A stretch of DNA of 64,000 nucleotides from Streptomyces sp. 840.1 (GTDB lineage: Bacteria > Actinomycetota > Actinomycetes > Streptomycetales > Streptomycetaceae): assembly GCF_003751445.1 (NCBI RefSeq), contig NZ_RJUU01000001.1, positions 4,221,001 through 4,285,000 of the forward strand. Direction: 5' to 3'. A model generated the notes under the pieces. That model ran no database searches, was not told where the DNA came from, and saw nothing but the letters and a program-made list of their open reading frames with translations. The translations under genes and the position numbers were made by a program. Position 1 is the stretch's first letter. The number at the start of each line of letters is the position of its first letter. Positions 23,435-32,453 of this stretch are shown here, piece after piece.

Positions 23435-24478
23435 ATGTCCCTTCGTCGCCGCGGTACCGCCGCAGTCGGCCTGGCCGTTGTCGCCGCCCTGTCCCTGTCG
23501 GCCTGCGGAAGCGACGACGGCGCCTCGGGCGGCTCGGGCAAGTCCGAGGCCGGTGGCGAGAAGAAGGCCGCGGTCGCGACGGGCGGCAAGGACTTCGGTG
23601 ACGCGGCGAAGAAGACGGCGGAGTACGGGACCGACGCCCCGGCGGGCACGTTCCCCCGTACCCTCACGCACGCCATGGGCAAGACCGAGCTCAAGGCCGC
23701 CCCGAAGCGCGTCGTCGTGCTCGACGTCGGCGAGTTCGACAACGTGGTGTCCCTGGGTGTGAAGCCGGTCGGCTACGCCCCTGCCGAGGGTGACGCGGCC
23801 ATTCCCTCGTACCTGAAGAAGGACGCCGGCAATCCTGCGAGCGTCGGCACGATCAACAACCTCAACCTCGAAGCGATCGCGGGCCTGAAGCCCGACCTGA
23901 TCCTCGGCAGCCAGCTGCGCGCGGCCGACAAGTACGACGAGCTGTCCAAGATCGCGCCGACCGTGTTCTCCATCCGTCCGGGCTTCACCTGGAAGGAGAA
24001 CTACCTCCTCAACGCTGCGGCGCTGGACAAGACCGCCAAGGCCAGGTCGGAGCTCGGCGCCTACGAGGCGAACGCGAAGAAGCTGGGCGAGGACGTCGGC
24101 CCGAAGAAGCCGACCATCTCGATGGTCCGTTACCTGCCGGACAAGATCCGCCTCTACGCCAAGGCCTCCTTCATCGGCACGATCCTCGACGACGCCGGCC
24201 TGCCGAGGCCCAAGAACCAGCAGATCAACGAGCTGGCCGCGGAGATCAGCCCGGAGAAGATCGACGAGGCGGACGCCGACTGGATCTTCACCGGCGTCTA
24301 CGGCGCGCCGAAGGCCACCAAGCGCGACACCACCCAGTCCAACCCGCTGTGGAAGAACCTCACCGCGGTCGAGGAGGGGCGGGCCAAGAACGTCTCCGAC
24401 GAGACCTGGTACCTCGGTCTCGGCGTCACGGCGGCCAACCTGGTCCTGGACGACCTCCGCGCGGACCTGGTGAAGTAA
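23435..24478 (+). CDS. Iron-siderophore ABC transporter substrate-binding lipoprotein
   Basis: The 347-residue product has a lipoprotein signal ending ALSLSAC, so Cys24 is lipidated. A FecB/FepB-type periplasmic-binding fold follows: TLTHAMGKTELKAAPKRVVV, NNLNLEAIAGLKPDLILGSQ, and a C-terminal ADWIFTGVYG...TAANLVLDDLR. It should capture a ferric siderophore outside the membrane. ATG 23435 has GGAG upstream. No permease or ATPase lies next to it, so it must work with a transporter encoded elsewhere. The iron box upstream supports the assignment. Confidence 0.9.
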   Translation: MSLRRRGTAAVGLAVVAALSLSACGSDDGASGGSGKSEAGGEKKAAVATGGKDFGDAAKKTAEYGTDAPAGTFPRTLTHAMGKTELKAAPKRVVVLDVGEFDNVVSLGVKPVGYAPAEGDAAIPSYLKKDAGNPASVGTINNLNLEAIAGLKPDLILGSQLRAADKYDELSKIAPTVFSIRPGFTWKENYLLNAAALDKTAKARSELGAYEANAKKLGEDVGPKKPTISMVRYLPDKIRLYAKASFIGTILDDAGLPRPKNQQINELAAEISPEKIDEADADWIFTGVYGAPKATKRDTTQSNPLWKNLTAVEEGRAKNVSDETWYLGLGVTAANLVLDDLRADLVK

Positions 24479-24563
24479 CGATTCATGACCGGCCGCCGGT
24501 CCGGCCCCACAGGTCGCGGCGGCCATGGACTGCGGGGCACGGAGGACAGGTAGCCTTTCCTCC

Positions 24564-25400
24564 GTGCCCCGTCTGTCTGAAGTCATCTCCGAGCTCGACG
24601 CCCTCTGGCCGCCCGAGCGGGCCGAGGGATGGGACGCGGTCGGCACCGTCTGCGGTGATCCGGACGCCGAGGTCGACCGGGTGCTCTTCGCGGTCGACCC
24701 CGTACAGGACATCGCCGACGAGGCGCTGAAGCTCGGTGCCCAGCTGATCGTCACCCACCACCCGCTCTATCTGCGCGGTACGACGACGGTCGCGGCCGGC
24801 ACCTTCAAGGGCCGGGTCGTGCACACGCTGATCAAGCACGACATCGCGTTGCACGTGGCCCACACCAACGCCGACTCCGCGGATCCCGGCGTCTCCGACG
24901 CCCTCGCCGGCGCCCTGGACCTGCACGTCGAGCGGCCCCTCGTACCGGACCCGACGGACCCCGCCGGGCGTCGCGGACTCGGCCGGATCTGCACGCTCGG
25001 CCACCCCGAGACCCTCGGTGAGTTCGCCGCCCGCGCCGCCGCCCGGCTGCCCGCCACCGTGCAGGGCATCCGGCTGGCCGGCGATCCGGACGCCGTCGTG
25101 CGCACCGTCGCGGTGAGCGGCGGGTCCGGCGACAGCCTCTTCGACGCGGTCCGCGCGGCGGGTGTGGACGCCTTCCTCACCGCCGACCTGCGCCACCACC
25201 CGGCCTCCGAGGCCGTCCAGCACTCGCCGCTCGGCCTGGTCGATGCCGCACACTGGGCCACCGAATGGCCGTGGTGCGAACAGGCCGCGGCACAGCTAGA
25301 CGCGATTTCCGACCGCCACGGATGGGACCTGCGGGTCCATGTCTCGAAGCAGGTCACCGACCCCTGGACCACCCACCACTCTTCTGGAGCCCCCAACTGA
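24564..25400 (+). CDS. Nif3-like dinuclear metal-centre hexameric protein
   Basis: The 278-residue protein has the metal-binding motifs LIVTHHPLYL and VAHTNADSADPGVSD near the N-terminus. AFLTADLRHH and LVDAAHWATEWPWC are near the C-terminus, the Nif3/YbgI pattern. The family forms toroids with two metals per subunit; its activity is unsettled. GTG 24564 is chosen because a TAGCCT -10 lies 7 bases upstream, giving a leaderless mRNA. The gene is coupled to the zinc-ribbon gene and the RNase H fusion, an arrangement I recall as conserved in Streptomyces. Confidence 0.92.
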   Translation: MPRLSEVISELDALWPPERAEGWDAVGTVCGDPDAEVDRVLFAVDPVQDIADEALKLGAQLIVTHHPLYLRGTTTVAAGTFKGRVVHTLIKHDIALHVAHTNADSADPGVSDALAGALDLHVERPLVPDPTDPAGRRGLGRICTLGHPETLGEFAARAAARLPATVQGIRLAGDPDAVVRTVAVSGGSGDSLFDAVRAAGVDAFLTADLRHHPASEAVQHSPLGLVDAAHWATEWPWCEQAAAQLDAISDRHGWDLRVHVSKQVTDPWTTHHSSGAPN

Positions 25401-26140
25401 ACGCCGCGCCCGCCGACCAGATCCGACTCCTCGACGTCCAGGCCCTCGACCAGCGCCTCTCCCAGCTCGCGCACAAGCGCGACACCCTTCCCGAGCACGC
25501 CGAGATCGAGTCGCTCACGACCGACCTCGCCCAACTCCGCGACCTCCTCGTCGCCTCCACGACCGAGGAGAGCGACACCGCCCGCGAGCAGATCAAGGCC
25601 GAGCAGGACGTGGACCAGGTGCGCCAGCGCGCCGCCCGCGACCAGCAGCGGATGGACTCCGGCAGCGTCACCTCGCCCAAGGACCTGGAGAGCCTGCAGC
25701 GGGAGATCGTCTCGCTCGCCAAGCGCCAGGGCGACCTGGAGGACGTCGTCCTGGAGGTCATGGAGCGCAGGGAGTCCGCGCAGGAGCGGGTCACCGAGCT
25801 GACCGACCGGGTCTCCGCCGTCCAGGCGAAGGTCGACGACGCGACCGCCCGCCGGGACGCCGCGACGAACGAGATCGACGAGGAGCGCGCGACGATCACC
25901 AAGGAGCGCGAGGTCGTCGCCGGTTCCGTCCCCGCCGACCTGCTCAAGCTGTACGACAAGCTCCGCGCCCAGCAGGGCGGGGTCGGCGCCGCCCGGCTCT
26001 ACCAGCGCCGCTGCGAGGGCTGCCGCCTGGAGCTCAACATCACCGAGGTGAACGACGTGAAGGCCGCCTCCCGCGACACGGTGCTGCGCTGCGAGAACTG
26101 CCACCGCATCCTGGTCCGCACCGCCGACTCGGGTCTGTAG
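25397..26140 (+). CDS. C4-type zinc-ribbon coiled-coil protein, probable CTG start
   Basis: The 247-residue product (LNAAPADQIRLLDVQALDQR...) is a long coiled coil (about 15-185), followed by a zinc ribbon with CEGC and CENC pairs in the last 45 residues. This is the CT398/YbgI-associated zinc-ribbon family, probably an adaptor. No ATG, GTG or TTG lies near the expected start. CTG at 25397 overlaps the Nif3 stop as CTGA and has GGAG seven bases upstream, matching the usual coupling pattern. It precedes the RNase H gene with a TAGTG overlap. Confidence 0.85.
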   Translation: MNAAPADQIRLLDVQALDQRLSQLAHKRDTLPEHAEIESLTTDLAQLRDLLVASTTEESDTAREQIKAEQDVDQVRQRAARDQQRMDSGSVTSPKDLESLQREIVSLAKRQGDLEDVVLEVMERRESAQERVTELTDRVSAVQAKVDDATARRDAATNEIDEERATITKEREVVAGSVPADLLKLYDKLRAQQGGVGAARLYQRRCEGCRLELNITEVNDVKAASRDTVLRCENCHRILVRTADSGL

Positions 26141-27372
26141 TGGCCCCTGCGCGCCGGTTCGTCATCGAGGCCGACGGCGGCTCCCGGGGCAACCCGGGGC
26201 CCGCCGGCTACGGTGCGGTCGTCATCGACCCGGTGACGGGGGAGACGCTGGCCGAGGCGGCCGAGTACATCGGCGTCGCGACGAACAACGTCGCCGAGTA
26301 CCGGGGCCTCATCGCCGGTCTGCGGGCGGCGAAGGCCCTGGCGCCGGAGGCCGGGGCCGACGGCGGGCCGCAGGTGCACGTCCGGATGGACTCCAAGCTG
26401 GTCGTGGAGCAGATGTCGGGGCGCTGGAAGATCAAGCACCCGGACATGAAGCCCCTCGCGGCCGAGGCCGCCCGGATCCTTCCGGCGTCCGCCGTCACCT
26501 ACGAGTGGATCCCGCGCGAGCGGAACAAGCACGCGGACCGGCTCGCGAACGAGGCGATGGACGCGGGCAGGCGCGGCAGCCAGTGGGAGCCGTCGTCCTC
26601 GACGGCCGCCCTGGACCGGCCCGCCGCCGCGACCCCGCAGACGGCTGACACCGCGCAGGCCCCGGGCGCAACCCCGCAGCCTTCCGCTGCAACCCCGCAG
26701 CCCTCGGGCGGAACCCCGCAGGTCGGCTGGGGCGCCGCTCCCGATCTGGGCGCGCCCGCCACCTTCCTCCTGCTGCGGCACGGAGAGACCGCCCTCACCC
26801 CGCAGAAGCGGTTCTCCGGCAGCGGCGGCACCGACCCCGAGCTCTCCGCCGCCGGCCGCGAGCAGGCTGCCCACGCGGCCGACGCGTTCGCCGCCCGGGG
26901 CACGGTGCAGGAGATCGTCAGCTCCCCGCTGCTCCGCTGCCGCGAGACGGCCGGTGCGGTGGCGGCCCGGCTGGGCCTGGAGGTCCGGATCGAGGAGGGC
27001 CTGCGCGAGACGGACTTCGGCGCCTGGGAGGGGCTGACGTTCGGTGAGGTCAGGGAGCGTCACCGCGCCGACCTGGACGCCTGGCTCGCCTCCGCGAAGG
27101 CGGCGCCGACCGGTGGCGGTGAGAGCTTCGCGGAGGTCGCCCGCCGCGTCGCCGCCGCCCGCGACCGCCTGATCACCCGTTACGCGGGGCGCACCGTGCT
27201 CGTGGTCACGCATGTCACGCCCATCAAGACCCTGGTCCGGCTGGCGCTCGGCGCACCGCCGGAGTCGCTGTTCCGGATGGAGCTGTCGGCGGCCTCGCTG
27301 TCGACCGTGGCGTACTACGCGGACGGCAACGCCTCCGTACGGCTGCTGAACGACACGTCCCACCTGCGCTGA
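26140..27372 (+). CDS. Bifunctional RNase H / histidine phosphatase
   Basis: The 410-residue protein fuses RNase HI (1-140) to a phosphoglycerate-mutase-like phosphatase (205-410). RNase H residues are Asp12 (EADGGSRGNPG), Glu53 (NNVAEYRG), Asp84 (RMDSKLV) and Asp133 (HADRLANEA). The phosphatase has LLRHGE with His214, LRETDFGAWEGL and VVTHVTPI. Rv2228c of M. tuberculosis has the same fusion and also acts as alpha-ribazole phosphatase. The 65-residue linker contains repeats of ATPQPS type. GTG 26140 overlaps the previous TAG stop. A strong terminator lies 82 bases after the stop. Confidence 0.93.
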   Translation: MAPARRFVIEADGGSRGNPGPAGYGAVVIDPVTGETLAEAAEYIGVATNNVAEYRGLIAGLRAAKALAPEAGADGGPQVHVRMDSKLVVEQMSGRWKIKHPDMKPLAAEAARILPASAVTYEWIPRERNKHADRLANEAMDAGRRGSQWEPSSSTAALDRPAAATPQTADTAQAPGATPQPSAATPQPSGGTPQVGWGAAPDLGAPATFLLLRHGETALTPQKRFSGSGGTDPELSAAGREQAAHAADAFAARGTVQEIVSSPLLRCRETAGAVAARLGLEVRIEEGLRETDFGAWEGLTFGEVRERHRADLDAWLASAKAAPTGGGESFAEVARRVAAARDRLITRYAGRTVLVVTHVTPIKTLVRLALGAPPESLFRMELSAASLSTVAYYADGNASVRLLNDTSHLR

Positions 27373-27453
27373 CCGCCGCGAGCGGCCGGACCCGGGCGGC
27401 ACCCCGCCCCGGACCTCATCCGCACCCCGACCTCATCCGCCCCGGGACGGCAC

Positions 27454-27489
27454 TCGGCCCCATCGGCGGGGGGAGGCCGATGGGGCCGA
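27454..27489. terminator. Terminator hairpin between rnhA-type gene and eda
   Basis: Perfect 13-base arms TCGGCCCCATCGG and CCGATGGGGCCGA flank a 10-base loop. It lies between the converging RNase H and eda genes and can end transcripts from both sides. Confidence 0.8.
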
Positions 27490-27492
27490 GGC

Positions 27493-27527
27493 GGTTCCGG
27501 CGGGCCGGGGGATTGCCTGCCGGAACC
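27493..27527. terminator. Second hairpin in the same convergent gap
   Basis: Arms GGTTCCGGCGGGC and GCCTGCCGGAACC pair over 13 bases with one G-U type mismatch and a nine-base loop. It probably serves the eda transcript from the minus strand. Confidence 0.6.
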
Positions 27528-27626
27528 CGGGTCACCCGGAGTCCGGGTCACGTGTCCCTGAAGGTCTCGTGCCCCGGCTGCCGGGGAGCATGCGCGCGAA
27601 ATCGCGCCAGATGTCCCGGGCGGTGT

Positions 27627-28247
27627 TCAGCCGCGCAGCGCCGCCGCCTCGGCGGCCAGCCGCTCCACGCGGGCCCAGTCGCCGGACGCCACCGCGTCGG
27701 CGGGCACCATCCAGCTGCCGCCCACGCAGCCGACGTTCGGCAGGGCCAGGTAGGACGGCGCCGAGGCGAGCGAGATGCCGCCGGTCGGGCAGAACCGGGC
27801 CTGCGGGAGCGGGGCGGAGAGGGCCTTCAGATAGGCCGTGCCGCCCGCCGCCTCGGCCGGGAAGAACTTCATCTCGGTGACCCCGCGCTCCAGCAGCGCG
27901 ACCACCTCGGACGTCGTCGAGACGCCCGGCAGGAACGGCACCCCGGAGGCCTTCATCGCGTCCAGGAGAGTGTCCGTCCAGCCGGGGCTGACCAGGAACC
28001 GGGCTCCCGCGGCCACGGTGTCGGAGACGTTGCGCGCCGAGATCACCGTGCCGGCGCCGACCATCGCGTCCGGCACCTCGGCCGCGATGGCCTTGATCGC
28101 GTCCAGGGCGGCGGCCGTCCGCAGGGTCACCTCGATCGCCGGGAGCCCGCCCGCGACCAGGGCACGGGCGAGCGGCACCGCGTCGGCGGCGTCCTCCAGG
28201 ACGACGACGGGCACGACGGGGGCAAGGTCCAGCACGGAGGAGGTCAT
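27627..28247 (-). CDS. eda: KDPG aldolase (2-dehydro-3-deoxyphosphogluconate aldolase)
   Basis: The 206-residue TIM-barrel protein has Glu39 in LPAIEVTLRT, GAGTVISARN, and the Schiff-base Lys127 in TEMKFFPAEAAGG. It ends with the phosphate-binding PTGGISLASAPSYL. It cleaves KDPG (and possibly KHG) to pyruvate and glyceraldehyde 3-phosphate in the cytoplasm. The length is normal. ATG 28247 follows AGGATGAGG. There is no edd or sugar-kinase gene next to it, so its pathway partner is elsewhere. Confidence 0.93.
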   Translation of the reverse strand: MTSSVLDLAPVVPVVVLEDAADAVPLARALVAGGLPAIEVTLRTAAALDAIKAIAAEVPDAMVGAGTVISARNVSDTVAAGARFLVSPGWTDTLLDAMKASGVPFLPGVSTTSEVVALLERGVTEMKFFPAEAAGGTAYLKALSAPLPQARFCPTGGISLASAPSYLALPNVGCVGGSWMVPADAVASGDWARVERLAAEAAALRG

Positions 28248-28340
28248 GCCCTCATCCTGCCGCGAAGACCGCACTCCACGCAACGCGCGTTGCGCATGCT
28301 GCAACGCGTGCGGGATTCGGCCCACCTGATCTCCGTGGCG

Positions 28341-29141
28341 TCAGTGAATCTCCGTCACCACGACATCGAGCTCCCAGGACCGCCCCGCCCGTGCGGGCGC
28401 CTCGGCCTCCACCGCGTACCCGAGGTCACGCAGGACGCCCACCAGCTCGGCGGGTCCCTTCGGCGCGGCGCCCGACCGGAGCAGGTCGCGGACCATCCGG
28501 CCCTTCGTGGCCTTGTTGAAGTGGCTGACCACCGACCGCTTCTCCACCCCGTCCACCAGCTGGGAGTGCAGCACCCGCACGCTCGCCGTGCGCTCGGCGA
28601 CCTCACCCTTCGGCTTCCACGCCGCCGCGTACGCGGACGACCGCAGATCCAGCACCAGCCCGTCCCCGGCCGCCTCCGGCATGACCTCCGCCATCGGCGT
28701 GCGCCAGTACGCCCCGAGAGCCCCGAGCCCCGGCAGCTTCACCCCCATCGAGCAGCGGTACGACGGAATCCGGTCGCCCACCCGCACCGCGCCCCACAGC
28801 CCGGAGAACACCAGCAGCGACTTCCCGGCCCGGCGGCGGGCGGCGGTGTCCAGGGACGCCAGGTCCAGCGCGTCGTACAGCACCCCGGTGTAGATCTCCC
28901 CGGCCGGACGGGTGCCCGCGGTCCGCAGCTCGACGTTCTTCGCGATCTCGCCGCGCAGGCCCTCGCTCAGCCCCAGCACCACGCGGGCCTTCTCCTCGTC
29001 CGCCACGGAGAGCTCCACGAGGGTGTCCAGCACGGCGGCCCGCGCCTGGGCCAGGCCCGGCAGCGACAGCGACTCCGGCTTCAGCGGCGCTCCCCGCCCC
29101 GAGGCGGCCTTTCCTTCGGAGGGCGGCAACAGCACGAGCAC
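28341..29141 (-). CDS. yaaA: YaaA-family peroxide stress protein
   Basis: The 266-residue product begins VLVLLPPSEGKAASGRGAPL and contains LYDALDLASL, LLVFSGLWGAVRVGDRIPSY and VVSHFNKATKGRMVRDL, all hallmarks of the YaaA/DUF328 family. In E. coli, YaaA limits free iron and oxidative DNA damage under peroxide stress. GTG 29141 is preceded by AAGGAG at the right spacing. It follows eda by 93 bases on the same strand, probably as a separate unit. Confidence 0.92.
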   Translation of the reverse strand: MLVLLPPSEGKAASGRGAPLKPESLSLPGLAQARAAVLDTLVELSVADEEKARVVLGLSEGLRGEIAKNVELRTAGTRPAGEIYTGVLYDALDLASLDTAARRRAGKSLLVFSGLWGAVRVGDRIPSYRCSMGVKLPGLGALGAYWRTPMAEVMPEAAGDGLVLDLRSSAYAAAWKPKGEVAERTASVRVLHSQLVDGVEKRSVVSHFNKATKGRMVRDLLRSGAAPKGPAELVGVLRDLGYAVEAEAPARAGRSWELDVVVTEIH

Positions 29142-29321
29142 GGCGGTTCTCCTTCGTACGTACGGAAAAGGGGGCGCGACCGGTGGTGCGGACCGGTCCA
29201 CGGCTCCCGGCGGCGTCGCCCGGGTCCGTGAAAACCCCTCGCGCCAGCGTACGGGGAGTCCCGCCGCCGCCCTCCCCGCACCCGGGATGCCGCCCGCCCC
29301 GCCCCGCCATACGCTCGGTCC

Positions 29322-30764
29322 ATGCCCCGCCGCCACCTCCACATGACCGGCGCAGCCGGCACCCCGCTGCGGGCGGCCCTGCGCGGGCTGCGCACCGAGC
29401 TCGCACTCCCCGACGGCTTCCCGCCCGACGTGCTCGCCGAAGCGGCCGAGGCCGCACGGAACCCGGCGGTCGACGGGCACGAGGACGCCACGCAGCTGCC
29501 GTTCCTCACCATCGACCCGCCCACCTCCACCGACCTCGACCAGGCGATGCACCTGGAGCGCCGCCCCCACGGCTACCGCGTGCACTACGCCATCGCCGAC
29601 GTCGCCGCGTTCGTCCGCCCCGGCGGCGCCCTCGACACCGAGGCCCACCGGCGGGTGACCACGCTCTACTTCCCCGACGGCAAGGTGCCGCTGCACCCCA
29701 CCTCGCTCTCCGAGGGCGCCGCCAGCCTCCTCCCCGGCCGGACCCGCCCCGCCGTGCTGTGGGAGATCGACCTCGACGCCGAGGGCCGCGCCGTCGCCAC
29801 CCGGGTGCGCCGGGCGCTCGTACGCAGCCGCGCCAAGCTCGACTACGCGGGCGTGCAGCAGCGGATCGACGCGGGCACGGCCGAGGAGTCCCTCGCGCTG
29901 CTCAGGGACATCGGCACCCTCCGTGAGGAACAGGAGGTCGCCCGGGGCGGCATCTCCCTCAACGTGCCCGAGCAGGAGATCGTCGAGCGCGACGGCGGCT
30001 ACGGCCTCGAATACCGGGCCCCACTGCCCGCCGACGGCTGGAACGCCCAGATCTCCCTGCTCACCGGCATGGCCGCGGCCCACCTGATGACCGAGACCGG
30101 AACCGGCATCCTGCGCACCCTGCCGGTCGCCCCGGACGGCGCCGTCGCCCGCCTCCGCCGCTCGGCCGAGGCCCTGCACATCGACTGGCCGCACCACGTC
30201 CCGTACGCCCGGCTCGTCCGCTCGCTCGACCCGCGCATCACCAGCCACGCCGCCTTCCTCCAGGACTGCACCACGCTGCTGCGCGGCGCCGGGTACACCG
30301 TCTTCGAGCACGGCGAACTGCCCACCCCCGCCGTGCACGCCGCCGTCGCCGACCTGTACACGCACTGCACCGCGCCGCTGCGCCGCCTCGTCGACCGGTA
30401 CGCGGCCGAACTGTGCGTGGCAGCGGCCGCGGACCGCGAGCCGCCCGAATGGGCCCTGGCCGCGCTGCCCGCCCTGCCCAAGGAGATGGCGGACGGGACC
30501 CGGCGGGCCAACACGGTGGAGCGCGACTGCGTGGATCTGGTGGAGGCCGCCCTGCTCAAGGACCGGATCGGCGCCGTCTTCGACGCCTACGTGGTGGACG
30601 TGAAGGAGCAGGACCCGACCACCGGCACCGTCCACATCGACGACCCGGCGATCGTCGCCCGCATCGAGGGCGGCAGCACCTCGCTCCCGCTCGGGGAACG
30701 GCTGCGGGTCCGGCTCACGCAGGCGGACCCTGGCTCGTCGAAGGTGCTGTTCGCGCCCGCGTGA
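29322..30764 (+). CDS. RNB-domain ribonuclease (RNase II/R family)
   Basis: The 480-residue protein has the RNB active-site run TIDPPTSTDLDQAMHLE with Asp65, Asp71 and Asp73, then HYAIADVAAFVRPGGALD, LLPGRTRPAVLWEID and YTHCTAPLRRLVDRY. Cold-shock and full S1 domains of RNase R are missing; a short C-terminal beta region remains, so this is the shorter actinobacterial form. It should degrade RNA 3' to 5'. TACGCT at 29310-29315 lies six bases before the ATG, so the mRNA is probably leaderless. Its last 50 bases overlap, tail to tail, the membrane-protein gene at 30715. Confidence 0.9.
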   Translation: MPRRHLHMTGAAGTPLRAALRGLRTELALPDGFPPDVLAEAAEAARNPAVDGHEDATQLPFLTIDPPTSTDLDQAMHLERRPHGYRVHYAIADVAAFVRPGGALDTEAHRRVTTLYFPDGKVPLHPTSLSEGAASLLPGRTRPAVLWEIDLDAEGRAVATRVRRALVRSRAKLDYAGVQQRIDAGTAEESLALLRDIGTLREEQEVARGGISLNVPEQEIVERDGGYGLEYRAPLPADGWNAQISLLTGMAAAHLMTETGTGILRTLPVAPDGAVARLRRSAEALHIDWPHHVPYARLVRSLDPRITSHAAFLQDCTTLLRGAGYTVFEHGELPTPAVHAAVADLYTHCTAPLRRLVDRYAAELCVAAAADREPPEWALAALPALPKEMADGTRRANTVERDCVDLVEAALLKDRIGAVFDAYVVDVKEQDPTTGTVHIDDPAIVARIEGGSTSLPLGERLRVRLTQADPGSSKVLFAPA

Positions 30765-31575
30765 GCGCGGCCACCGCGGCGCGCGGGTCGTCGGCGTGGA
30801 AGCGGACCGTGCCCGCCTGCCCCCGGCCGCCCAGCGGCCGTACGAAGCCGAGCGGTGCGGTCAGCTCCACCGTCACCGTCGTCTGCGAGCCGACCGCGAG
30901 ATCGAGCACCCCGTCCGGGCCCAGCTGGACCAGCCGGCCCTCCGGGTAGCGGCGTTCCACCCGCGCCGACGCGATCGACGCGGCCGGGATCCGCAGGTCG
31001 AAGAGGACCCCGTAGCGAATCCGCAGCGAACCGTCGGCGTCCACGACATGCGGCCGGGTCACGCAGGCGGCATGCATGGCGAGGATCAGCAGCACCCCGT
31101 ACACGTCCACGACGAGCATGATCCGGTGCACGGCCGGCCAGGGGATCAGCAGCGCCAGCATCACCGTCTCCACCACGGAGACGAAGACCAGGCCGTACAT
31201 CATCGCGGTCTGCGGCCCGGTGTACGGGACGGCCAGCGCCGACTCCGGTACGGCGTGGCGACGCCGCAGCACCCACAGCCCCAGACTGTGCAGGGCCCGC
31301 AGCTCGTGCGCGAACAGCCGCCGCACCCCCATGGGCACGACCGTCCGCAGAGCCCCGCGCACAGCCTCCCGCCGTCCCGCACCCGCCCGGCGCCCCGCCC
31401 GCCAGAGCCGCGCCAGCACGACGGCCTCCAGCACGAGGGCCAGCAGAACGATCCCCTCCGCACCCGCCAGCACCGCACCCGGTATCCGCACCCCGGCGAC
31501 CAGGCACACCATCAGGGCGAGTTCGGCGGGCAGCACCGCCGCGACCACCAGCCGAGCACCACGCACCCCGCTCAT
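30715..31575 (-). CDS. Membrane protein coupled to MerR
   Basis: The 286-residue product has membrane segments at about 8-28, 32-55, 118-142 and 145-170. A soluble PH-like beta region follows (about 185-275: GSLRIRYGVLFDLRIPAASI, VTVELTAPLGFVRPLGGRGQ). The ATG at 31575 overlaps the MerR stop as ATGA, so the two are translated together. It is probably an inner-membrane protein controlled by its own MerR regulator. I do not recognise a specific function. Confidence 0.8.
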   Translation of the reverse strand: MSGVRGARLVVAAVLPAELALMVCLVAGVRIPGAVLAGAEGIVLLALVLEAVVLARLWRAGRRAGAGRREAVRGALRTVVPMGVRRLFAHELRALHSLGLWVLRRRHAVPESALAVPYTGPQTAMMYGLVFVSVVETVMLALLIPWPAVHRIMLVVDVYGVLLILAMHAACVTRPHVVDADGSLRIRYGVLFDLRIPAASIASARVERRYPEGRLVQLGPDGVLDLAVGSQTTVTVELTAPLGFVRPLGGRGQAGTVRFHADDPRAAVAALTRARTAPSTSQGPPA

Positions 31576-32315
31576 CGCTTCGGCCTCCCCTTCATCCGCT
31601 CCTCCAGCGCCACCATCACCCGGCGCACCACCTCGGCCTGCGCGGCCGGGTAGTCCGCCAGCAGGGCCTCGCCGAACCCCGTCACCACCGGCCCGTCGCC
31701 GGGGATCGCCGCCAGCACCTCGTCCGGCAGGAGCGCGATCATCCGGTCGGCCAGCGGCCCGATGCGCGGATCGTCCACGGGGGCCGCGTCGAGCGCGTCC
31801 AGTTCCTCGTACAGCGCGAGCACCGCCGGATCGCCGGCCAGGGTGCGCAGCGCGGTGAAGACCCCGCTGTCGCCGACGGCCGAGTCCAGCAGCTCCAGAT
31901 GCTCCCGGTCCTTCGCGGCGGCCGGTGAGTCGGTGACCGGACCGGCGGCCAGCAGCGCGGCCAGCGCGGGCGACACGGGCCCGGCCCCGGTCGCGGGCCC
32001 CTCCATCAGCCGCGTCAGCCGCAGCCGCCGCTCCCGGATCTCCCGTTCCTGCCGCGCCAGATCGTCGTCCAGCTCACGCAGTACGTCCCCGAGCGGCCGC
32101 CCGGCGTCACCGGCGAGCACCTCCGCCACCTCGTCCAGGCCGAGCCCCAGCTCGCTGAGCCGCCGGATCCGGGCCAGGAGCACGGCGTCGCGCACGGTGT
32201 AGACGCGGTAGCCGTTGGCCCGGCAGGCGGGCTCGGCCAGCAGGCCGATCTGGTGGTAGTGCCGCACGGCCCTGGGGGTGAGCCCGACGAGCGCGGCGAT
32301 CTCTCCGATGCGCAT
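31572..32315 (-). CDS. MerR-family transcriptional regulator
   Basis: The 247-residue protein begins MRIGEIAALVGLTPRAVRHY with the MerR winged helix (1-70, including GYRVYTVRDAVLLARIRRL). A coiled-coil dimer helix (75-115) and a C-terminal helical domain of about 130 residues follow, resembling TipAS-like effector domains. The promoter has a 19-base spacer typical of MerR-controlled genes, and the ATG lies six bases after the -10, so the mRNA is leaderless. It is co-translated with the membrane protein downstream, its probable target. Confidence 0.92.
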   Translation of the reverse strand: MRIGEIAALVGLTPRAVRHYHQIGLLAEPACRANGYRVYTVRDAVLLARIRRLSELGLGLDEVAEVLAGDAGRPLGDVLRELDDDLARQEREIRERRLRLTRLMEGPATGAGPVSPALAALLAAGPVTDSPAAAKDREHLELLDSAVGDSGVFTALRTLAGDPAVLALYEELDALDAAPVDDPRIGPLADRMIALLPDEVLAAIPGDGPVVTGFGEALLADYPAAQAEVVRRVMVALEERMKGRPKR

Positions 32316-32321
32316 GGGGCC

Positions 32322-32352
32322 AGTAGAAACCCTGACGCTGCGGCAAGGTCAA
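32322..32352 (-). promoter_or_regulatory. MerR-type promoter with 19-base spacer
   Basis: Read on the minus strand, TTGACC (32352-32347) and TCTACT (32327-32322) are separated by 19 bases, too long for ordinary RNA polymerase but typical of MerR activation. The dyad ACCTTG...CAGGGT lies over the spacer. The site should be bound by the MerR protein encoded just downstream. Confidence 0.75.
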
Positions 32353-32453
32353 GCCGCCGGGCCACGCACCCCTGGTACCTGCCGCGCCCTTCCCCGTCTC
32401 GTACGATCGCGCCTTCGGCCCCGCACCCCGAGCCCGTAGGAGAGGAAGCCGGC

